Below, in pieces: positions 57,101 through 64,000 of a DNA stretch of 64,000 nucleotides; within the stretch, counting starts at the first letter, position 1; each line of letters starts with the position of its first letter. Below the pieces are notes generated by a model. It did no database searches. It was not told the DNA's origin and worked only from the letters and a program-made list of their open reading frames with translations. This DNA comes from Caecitellus pseudoparvulus (Eukaryota; Bigyra: Bicosoecida): NCBI GenBank assembly GCA_965644315.1, contig CBFFRQ010000092.1, positions 62,001-126,000 of the forward strand, written 5' to 3'. Both the position numbers and the translations under genes were made by a program.

Positions 57101-58415
57101 CGTACGTTGGGATGACGCTCTGCACCGTGCCCAGGCTGAGTGCGGGAGCAGGCCCGCCCAGGGCAGCCACCAACAGATTCGCTGCGTCCTGAGCAGACTG
57201 CCCAGTGCCAGCAAGCGCTTGGGCCAGGGACAGGGTGTCGGCAGAGGAGACGCCCTCCGCCTCCTCCTCAGACTCCTCGCCACCCTTGCCGGTGATGGAG
57301 ACCCAGGAGACGGGGTCCAGGACGTGCAGGGGCACGAAATGCTTGTACCCAGGGGGAGGTGACTCCGCCAAGCCCCACGTCAAGGGTTCCAGGTCTATGA
57401 CGCTGGTGCCGCTGGAGAACTTCACCTTGGCGGTGGCGCCGCTGATGCTCTTGATCGTGCCGCGCTGCCAGTACTTCTTGGCGTGCCCTGGGCGGGCCAT
57501 CTCCTGCGACGTCCCGGAGGGCAGCCACGCGCAGCCGGCGAGGTCGCTGGGAGAGCCACTGTGACCCCACTTGATCAGGTCATGACCGCGCTCGTCACTT
57601 GGGCAGTTGTTGCCTGAATGGTTGCCGTAGCGCCGGCCACAGACGGAGCAGATCTCGTCCATGTTGCTGGGGGCCGACGGGTACAGCGTCTTGGCCTTCT
57701 GCGTGAAGCGAGACCACACCGTCGCACCCACCAGCTTCTTGGAGCCTGCTGACACCAATTTGCGGAGCGCGGCCGCCTTCTTCTTGTCGGGGCGCCCGAA
57801 GAGGTCGGTGCGGTTGGAGGCAGGGAAGAGGGTGATGGGTTCACCAGGACAGTTGTCCTTGTCCACAACCTTGATGAAGCCGTCCGGGCCGCCGCCTGAC
57901 GCGTGGATGCTGCGAAGCACGCGGAGGTGAGGGGATTGCCACCACGCCAAGCTCAGGCACACGCGCGGGGGGAAGCGGCGAGAGGCACCGCCAGCTGGCA
58001 GCCTGCGGCAGGAGCACGTACCACATGGCAGGCAGGGGGACATGGAAAAACCTGGGCAGTGGGCGAGGAAGGTGGGCAGGTACCGTGCAGGGAGCGACCC
58101 GGTTCCGCATGCCAGGGTTGACGCCGCTCACTTCATGCCGTCGTGCGTGATGACCTTGTCCACGCGCACATTGCCACCCCTGCGTGGGCAGAAGCAAGCT
58201 CAAGGGAGTCGTGCAGGAGTCGTTTAGGTAAGGGCAGGGGCAGCTGCGGCGCACATGTCTTGTTGGTAGCCTCCCCTGCCAGAATGGCTGTGGGGCGCGC
58301 TGGACGATCCCTTGTGCAGGTGGGATTGGGAGACGCGCACGATGAAGAAACGCGTGTCCAGCTCGCTGGCTGAAGTGGGCTGCTTCTTAGGCAGGGCCAG
58401 CTTCTTCCGAGGCAT
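45144..58415 (-). CDS. Giant CUL9/PARC-like cullin-RBR E3 ubiquitin ligase
   Basis: Exons complement(45144-57909, 58132-58179, 58255-58415) give 4324 residues. Modules with approximate residues: CSVCGRRYGNHSG finger-like motif (156); MIB/HERC2-like SH3 repeats at 1001-1060 (FSPGDKCSVKR, YGWGSVKHGEVG) and 1893-1955 (KVGDRVRVKPG, HGWGSA); SPRY domain 1519-1720; cullin C-terminal region from 2625 (RQLHWALHVSPITLSVKLP, LTTLQGSILELFN); WHB domain near 2800-2863 with IVSACK aligning to the cullin neddylation lysine motif; UBA-like helices 3200-3240; RING1 3398-3456 (CPVCLDDV); IBR 3643-3675; RING2 3703-3746 with the catalytic-type Cys in KGCPHMTC and EWCWGC; Ariadne-like helices; Neuralized/SPRY-like 4043-4150. 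Cullin followed by RBR is the arrangement of CUL9. RBR ligases pass ubiquitin through a RING2 cysteine thioester. Substrate unknown. Confidence 0.88.
52466..52495. repeat. CGG-type trinucleotide run encoding poly-Arg
   Basis: An interrupted-then-pure run of gcggcggcgg repeats in the giant E3 gene. On the coding strand it encodes eight Arg in a row followed by TRKK, just before the second MIB-like repeat. It looks like a nuclear-localisation or nucleic-acid-binding patch and is a likely length-variable site. Confidence 0.55.
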
Positions 58416-58892
58416 GGTGGAAAGGGCGTGAAAGCGGCGAGAGACTGGCGGGGGAATGGGCCACCACGCCAATCAGCGTGGGGTTGGTGTCCTGAGTCGC
58501 ACGAGCAGCTGCTGCCACAACTACACGCACAGCGTCAGGAAAGGCAAGTGGTGCTGAGGATGGTGTGGGCACAAGATGTGTGGCACCTGCGGCTGTGCTC
58601 GGCGTTCGTCGGAGCGTGCGGTGCTTGTCAGCTGTGGCGTGAGGGGGCGTCTGCCTCGTCCCGGCGAGATCGCTGGCCCGCGGCACACAGCTCAGTACAT
58701 ATACCAACACCGTCAGAACACCATCTGCTCAAGTCCCAGTGCTGCTCATTCAGTGCCTTCCAGCAGGCTTCCACCTACCTTCGACACAGGTTCGTGAAGC
58801 GTGCGAAGCTGTGCGATGCAGTGCCGGCCGTTGGCACGCGTCATGCAGCCGCACACAGCCTTCGGCTGATGCTCCATCGCAGAATCGCCACC
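58416..58892. promoter_or_regulatory. Divergent promoter region of the giant E3 gene
   Basis: A 477-bp gap upstream of the giant E3 (-) and of a possible small gene (+). It contains tacatatac (about 58696), weakly TATA-like but 190 bp from the proposed plus-strand ATG. The open frames through here show no recognisable protein. An upstream exon of the small gene could be present but I cannot define it. Confidence 0.3.
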
Positions 58893-59086
58893 ATGATCTA
58901 CCTCGTCACGTCTCAGCTGTACGTGCAGTTCCTGCGCGCAAGCAGCAAGGGGTACGTCTTCGAAGAGTTTCAGCGTGAAACGCAGGCTGCCGCACACGTC
59001 CGCCCCCCTCCCCCCGTCGACTCAGCCGCATCTCCTCCAAGGAGTTCGCGGAGATGCAGTTCGCAGCTGGCTCCCTGTCAGCGTGA
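58893..59086 (+). CDS. Possible 49-residue small protein
   Basis: ATG 58893 sits in gccaccATGa, an optimal eukaryotic initiation context. Exons 58893-58997 and 59042-59086, joined across a 44-nt GT-AG intron, would encode 49 residues: a hydrophobic start (MIYLVTSQLYVQFL), a basic turn, then an acidic amphipathic part (YVFEEFQRE, EFAEMQF) and TGA. One hydrophobic helix near the N-terminus would fit a small membrane or mitochondrial complex subunit, but I recognise no family. It could also be the last exons of a longer gene. Convergent with the kinase gene, 128 bp between stops. The donor GTCCGC is weak. Confidence 0.3.
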
Positions 59087-59214
59087 GCGGCCAGCGTGCA
59101 GGAGGAGGGCGCGCTGGCCGGTTGCTAAAGGAAGGGTGGCGTGCATGTTCTGTGGTTGCTGTCTGGCCACTCGCAATGCATTCCCACACGCCCTCGCGTG
59201 TCAGTGCTGGCCAC

Positions 59215-62200
59215 TCACCGATGCACGCCAAACACCATGCCTGTGCGCGCCGAAAAGGCGTTGCCCTGACCACCCCACGCTGACCGGCTCTCGCCTGTGC
59301 GCTGTGTCGCTGGGTACCGTCCATACGGATCACGAGCCGAGTGCACGCGAATGCCAGGCACATGCCCTGCTGCGCCACTGCGTCCACCAGGGCCAGCGGA
59401 AGCGACACGGGCCCCTCGCACACCCGCCACGGCTGCTGCATGGGCCTCTGCCCACGCTGTGGCTCGTGGCGACACGGACCGCACACCAGACACAGTGGCG
59501 TGTGCGGGGTGTGCGGAGGCGGGGCGTGCAGACCGCGCCGCCTGTGCCTCCCGCATACGAGCCAGGGCCAGAGGCGGCACGACAACGCCGCCCACGGCGC
59601 CAGCAGGCGTGCCGCCTGTCCCTGCGCCGCCGAAGCCGTACGCTGTGCCGCTAGGTGCCACCCCCCGATGGGTGCCTGCGAAGTACCTGCCTCGGATGGG
59701 GGGTGCAGTGTGGGAGGCAGGGGTGTTGCCAGAGGAGGTGGCACCTGGCTTGAGGCTCCAGACCTGGGTGCGCCGACCACGGTTGGGCGCCGCAGCAATG
59801 CGCGCTGAGGCAGCAGCAGTGGGGGGAGCTGCCACAGTGCTGGCCTTGGCGGTGGGCGGGTGGGAGGTGGGGTCCACACTGCCTGGTGCAGGCTTGCGCT
59901 GGTACGAGTACAGTGGCGCTGTCGGCGCGGCAGCGGCTGAGCCTGGGCGTGGTGACTTGGACCTGAAGCGGCGGGGGGCGGTGCTGGGGCGCACACCCCC
60001 ACCCTGGCCATACCCGCTGCTCTGTACGTGGTCGTAATTCGCGCGGGGACCAGGTGCCTCACGGCCTGCGTACACCGCCGCCGCCGCCTGGCGCCGACTG
60101 GCGGACCGGGCAGATGATGGGCGCCCGCCGCCACTGCCTGAGCTGCCACTGCCCAGTGTGGAGTAGGGGCCAGCTGTGGCGGAGGGGGGTCGGGAGCGAC
60201 CTCGCCGCGCACTGCCAGGTCGGCGTGAAGAGGTGGACCGACGCGCTTTGCGAGAGGCAGAGGCTGGGCGGCTGCGGCGGGCACTGGTGGGGCGGGGGCT
60301 GCGGCTGCGTGTGGTGGCACTGGTGCCGGTACTGATGGAGTCCTTGTCGTCACCCCCCCCTCCGTCGGGGTCCGAGGGGGCGTGGCGCCCCCGCCCAGCA
60401 CCCCCCTCCTCTCGCTCGCCCGCGGAGGCGACAGGCAGGTCTGGGACAGGGGCAGGGGCTGTCTCAGGCACAGGAGAGGGAACGGAGGGCGTGGCAGCGG
60501 CTGGTGCGGGGGCTGCCTCCTCCACCACCGCCTCCTCAGCGGCACTGGTTGGGCGGGGGCTGGTGGAGCGGGGACGAGGGGAGGTTCGTCCCTCGCCGGC
60601 GGAGCGCATGGAGGCCATGCGCACCGACACGGCCTCTGCCGCCAGCTCCGCGCCAGTTTTCGGGGGTGCTTCCCGCTGTGCGTTGCGGGGGTGTGACTCG
60701 ATCTGCATGCCCGTCGACACACGCGACACGCCGAAGCCAGGCGCATCACCCTCCGCCGCCTCCTCAGGCGTCGCAGGCAGCTGCTCCACAGGCGAATCCA
60801 GGTCCACCACGTGCACTGGCCCGGCTCCACCCCGTGCCACAGCCAGCATGTCAGCTGCGCCACGGGCTGTGCCTGGGCGATCGCGCCCCCCTCCCAGGCC
60901 GCCGTCACCCGGCCCACGCCGTGTGACGGGGCGTGCCGAGGCGGCAGCTGCTGTGGTCGACGGAGGCGACTGCCCCCCTTGCTCCCTGGACGCTGCCGCC
61001 GCACGGGCCTGCTGTGTGCTGTACGCGGACCCCGTGCCGCCGCTGGTGCGGCCCAGGCGCTCGCCAGTGCTGGAGGGAGATGCCTCGCTGTCAGCTCCTG
61101 TGGCGGTGTGTGTGGTGATGGGATCAGGGGAGGTGGGCGCGTCCGTGCTATCCCTCGCGGCCGCTGTGGCAGTAGACGTGGCGGCTTCCTTGGCAGCGGC
61201 GGCGGCTGCCGCCTCCCTGGCTGTACGCAAGGCTCCCAGGGCTGTGGCGGGACGACGGGGGGCGACGCTGGAGCTGCGTGTGGTGGTCTTGTCGCCGCCA
61301 CTGCTGTGGTCACGCTGGGCGGGGCCGGATGCTGGGCGGGAGGGGCGGGCAGAGGAGGCCCGTGTGGGCTTGGCTGCCTCAGGCGCCGTGGCTGAAGCAG
61401 GTTCCTCCCCGCTCAGCTCCTGGTCCGACGCAGGGTGGTGCAGCGTGGAGGCGGGGCGGGTGGAGGCCAGGGAGTCTGTGCCCGAGGTGCCACTGGCACG
61501 AGTGGAGGGCAGGGCGCTGGCTGGGCGTGCAGGGCGCGTGGTGCGTGGTGTGTCGTCTGAGGGGGGTGCAGCGGAGGCGGGGCGCTGTGCGGGCGTGGGG
61601 GTGGCGTCCGGTGTGGCAGAGAAGGGGCGGGTGGAGGTGAAGGCGGGGACAGGGGCGGAGCCCAGCTCCCCCTTGGCCTCCATGCGCAGGGCCACGAGGT
61701 AGTAGGTGGTGGTGGCGTGGTTGTGGCTGGCCCGCTCCACGCTCTGCCGCAGTGTGCCCAGGTCGATGCCTAGGTCCGTCACCCGGCGCACGACACGGTC
61801 GTCCAGCTGGTCCAGGGAGGCGGGGAAGGGCGTCACGCCAGGGGGGATGGTGGATACTTGCGAGTACCAGGCGTGGCGTCGGATGTCGCCGGCTGTGAAG
61901 CGGGCTTTGGGGTCCGTGTTCAGCATGCGGCTGATGAGGTCCTTGCACGGCGCTGAGAGCCAGGTGGGGAACGTGTACCGCGCGTGCAGGATCTTGTCGT
62001 ACAGGGCGGAGGTGTTGGCGTCTTCAAAGGGCAGGTACCCCGCCACCATGGCGAACAGGACGACGCCCAGGCTCCACCAGTCCGACCGCGTGCCGTCGTA
62101 CCGATAGCCCTTGATCATTTCCGGGGCGGCGTAGCACGGCGAGCCACACGCCGTCTTCAGCACCTTGCCGGGGTCCTGGATGTTGGACAGCCCGAAGTCG

Positions 62201-63182
62201 ATGACCTTGATGCGGTACCGCCCATCCTTCGTCCGGCGCATGAGCAGGTTCTCGGGCTTCAAGTCTCGGTGGATGACGCCGACGGAGTGCAGGTAGTCCA
62301 CGCCGTCCACGATGTCGTGGAACAACCGACATGCGTCCGCCTCTCGCAGACGGCGTTTGCGCACAATGTACTTGAACAGCTGCGGGGGGGGGGGGACGGC
62401 GCGAGGGGGGTGCAGGGGGGGCACGCGGCTGCAGGAAACGCTTGGCGCCGTCGCGGGCGACCCGCCCATCGCCCCACCCTTGTCGGGGCGTCCTGACACA
62501 CACAGCGCACCAGCGCTGCTGAGTGACACGTCACAACGCACCTCTCCGCCATCTGTCAGTTCCATGACCAGGAAGATCTGCGGAAGGCGTCACGGGCGGC
62601 GGGGAGTGCCTGCACGCTGCCAACGCAAGTGGCAGAGGCACGGCCCGTTCGCACCTGTTTGGGGGCGTCGATGACCTCGAACAGCTGAATGACGTTGTCG
62701 TGCCGCACTCGCTTGAGGATCTTGATCTCCCTGGAGACCCGCTTCACGTCAGCAATCTGCAGAGGCAGCGGGGAGCAGCGGGCTGTGTCGGGGCGGCCAA
62801 CTGCACTGCGGCAGGCAGCGGCACTAGCCTCTCTGATTTTGTCCTTCTCCAGGATCTTCACGGCCACCTGCTCGTTCGTCAGGACGTGTGTGGCGATCTT
62901 CACCTTCCCGAACGTCCCCTGCCCCAGCGTGCTGCCCAGGACGTAGCTAGACAGCGGCCCAGACCGCTGCCGGCTTGGCGTTGTGCCGGCTGAGGCGCTG
63001 GCTGGCGCCGTGCTGGACGTGCCGCCTGTCGCGCCGCTGCTGACAGCGCCTGCTCGGGGAGTGCTGGAGCGCCCCCCGTACACAGCACTGGCTCGCATGG
63101 CAGAGGTGGGCCTGTGCCGTGCGCTGGCGGGGCGGCTGTGGCCCGCGGCGCTGCCTGGCCGGCTCGCGTACGTGCTCGACAT
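59215..63182 (-). CDS. AMPK/SNF1-like Ser/Thr protein kinase with a long RPxSA-rich tail
   Basis: Exons complement(59215-62379, 62542-62577, 62655-63182) give 1242 residues. The kinase domain (about 80-355) has the glycine loop GQGTFGKV, ATP lysine VAVKILEK, hinge IFLVMELTDGGE, catalytic loop HRDLKPENLL, DFGLSN, activation segment TACGSPCYAAPEM with its T-loop Thr, and APE equivalent. A UBA-like region follows (about 372-422, VVRRVTDLGIDLGTLRQSV), as in AMPK, SNF1 and MARK kinases. The remaining 800 residues are disordered and rich in Ser, Arg, Pro and Ala, with many RPxSA motifs, also present in the N-terminal 30 residues. Between the ATP lysine and helix C about 25 extra residues (ASAAACRSAVG...) may be an unspliced 45-nt intron. 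There is no CBM or KA1 domain. Upstream activation by T-loop phosphorylation is expected for the family. Confidence 0.9.
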
Positions 63183-63343
63183 GCCGGGGTGGTCAGGGAC
63201 CGGTCATGAATTGGGCAGTGTGCTGCACAGCGCTCACCTGTAGGACATGCGTGCACGGGGCAAGGCTGCGCTTGCCACTGCTCTCCCGCTGCACTTGGGT
63301 GGCGGTTTTGATTTGTGCTGCGCTGCGCGATGTGGCGGCACCC

Positions 63344-63957
63344 TCACTCCTCCGCCGACTCCAACTGCTCCGCCTTGGACTGCAGCGGCGCCAGCAGCTC
63401 TTGCAGCTGCGGCACAGCATCCAACATGAGTCCGACATTGGCGTCTTCCTCCCCCACCAGGCACAGGATGACGGGGTACAGCGCTGCCTGCACCACCGCC
63501 ATGCCGTCCAGAAACGTCACGACGCTGCGGGCCTTGCCGAACTGCAACTTCTCAGCCTGGGTCGCACAAGGCAGGGGCAAGCGTGCAGGCGGGCGCGCCC
63601 GGCACAGGTCTGGCAGCACCTCGCACCTTGCTGGCACACAGCGCAAACACCGACGCCATCAGCGTCTCCACACCCTCCATCTCAGTCTTGGGCGCGTCCT
63701 TCGTCGTGACTGCAGGGCGGGCAGGGAGGGAAATGTGTGGACATGCAGCTCCTGGGCTGGTCACTGCGCCCTCTGTGCCGCACCTTTCAAGACAGACAGT
63801 CCGTACGGGTTGGACACTGCGATGCCCAGCAAGCCAGGCGTGCTGCGCAGGGGGGGCGTGGGGTGGCGCATGCAGGTGCGTGGCGCAGGCCTGGTGAGGG
63901 ACAAGGGACAACGCACCGCTCCATGACTTGTGCGAGGCTGGAAGTGATGGTCTTGTC
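63344..63957 (-). CDS. LAMTOR3: Ragulator subunit LAMTOR3 (MP1), 5' end outside the window
   Basis: Exons complement(63344-63556, 63627-63709, 63784-63842, 63917-63957) keep phase; the first visible exon begins at a likely acceptor, so the start codon is beyond 64000. The roadblock/LC7 fold is readable: TITSSLAQVMERTPGLLGIA, VSNPYGLSVLK, VETLMASVFALCASK, KLQFGKARSVVTFLDGMAVV and DANVGLMLDAVPQLQELLAP, matching LAMTOR3 in order and length. LAMTOR3 pairs with LAMTOR2 in Ragulator, which anchors Rag GTPases and mTORC1, and scaffolds MEK/ERK, on lysosomes. Other roadblock proteins are the alternative. Introns are short (70-75 nt). It lies 161 bp upstream of the AMPK-like kinase on the same strand. 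Confidence 0.75.
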
Positions 63958-64000
63958 CTGTGCTTTGGGGAGAGGGCGGCGTGGTGCAGGGCCTTGGCCA

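Noticed and set aside
58696-58704. A TATA box for the small plus-strand gene
   Set aside because: It lies about 190 bp from the proposed ATG with no evidence of a transcription start; similar A/T strings occur by chance.
59022-61313. A 763-codon minus-strand frame overlapping the kinase tail
   Set aside because: It is another frame of the same strand as the kinase tail; only the frame ending at 59215 continues in phase from the kinase domain.
62384-62395. A run of 12 G as a possible quadruplex or slippage element
   Set aside because: On the coding strand it is a C-run directly before the exon 3 acceptor of the kinase gene, that is, the polypyrimidine tract.
1-64000. CRISPR arrays, insertion sequences, prophage or plasmid features
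   Set aside because: The window is intron-bearing eukaryotic nuclear DNA; no spaced direct-repeat arrays, transposase frames or terminal inverted repeats were seen.

Overview
This is nuclear DNA from a GC-rich, gene-dense eukaryotic microbe. Genes are interrupted by short GT-AG introns (about 44-180 nt, donors mostly GTGCGT, GTGAGT or GTACGT). The products are eukaryotic: MCM2, proteasome beta-2, VPS13, Ric-8, LAMTOR3, an AMPK-like kinase and an RBR ubiquitin ligase. A CFAP298 gene implies cilia or flagella. GC bias, short introns and gaps of only 11-70 bp between convergent genes fit a unicellular flagellate or alga. I cannot name the lineage from this sequence. All splice junctions were placed by eye from GT-AG ends, reading-phase continuity and family resemblance. 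For every gene given complete exons, the exon lengths sum to a multiple of three.

Layout. 1-4063: 3' end of a Gly/Pro/Arg-rich protein (+), PRPP synthetase (-) and an RRM protein (-). 4323-8422: MCM2 (+) and proteasome beta-2 (-), convergent. 8733-24673: a 5266-residue VPS13 protein, almost all of it in one 15.7-kb exon. 25084-29328: an 818-residue ankyrin-like protein (+) and a UTP20 3'-terminal fragment (-) that carries an in-frame TAG. 29772-35868: CFAP298 (+), a CCC1/VIT iron transporter (-), a Methyltransf_16 enzyme (+) and an NRAMP metal transporter (+). 36099-42193: a high-molecular-weight thioredoxin reductase (+), an unknown 773-residue protein (-) and a Ric-8 homologue (-). 42125-44881: two tandem copies of an ankyrin-like gene, the second carrying a duplicated scrap of Ric-8. 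45144-58415: a 4324-residue cullin/RBR ubiquitin ligase resembling CUL9/PARC, with added MIB-like, SPRY and Neuralized-like modules. 58893-63957: a possible 49-residue gene (+), an AMPK/SNF1-like kinase with a long RPxSA-rich tail (-), and LAMTOR3 (-), which runs off the window.

Most genes are housekeeping and there are no operons. Three neighbourhoods have a loose theme: two divalent-metal transporters within 4 kb (VIT, NRAMP), an AMPK-like kinase beside a Ragulator subunit, and the ankyrin-like repeat family at two loci about 15 kb apart. The strongest candidates for something unusual are the giant cullin-RBR ligase, the ankyrin/Ric-8 tandem duplication, and the interrupted UTP20 fragment.
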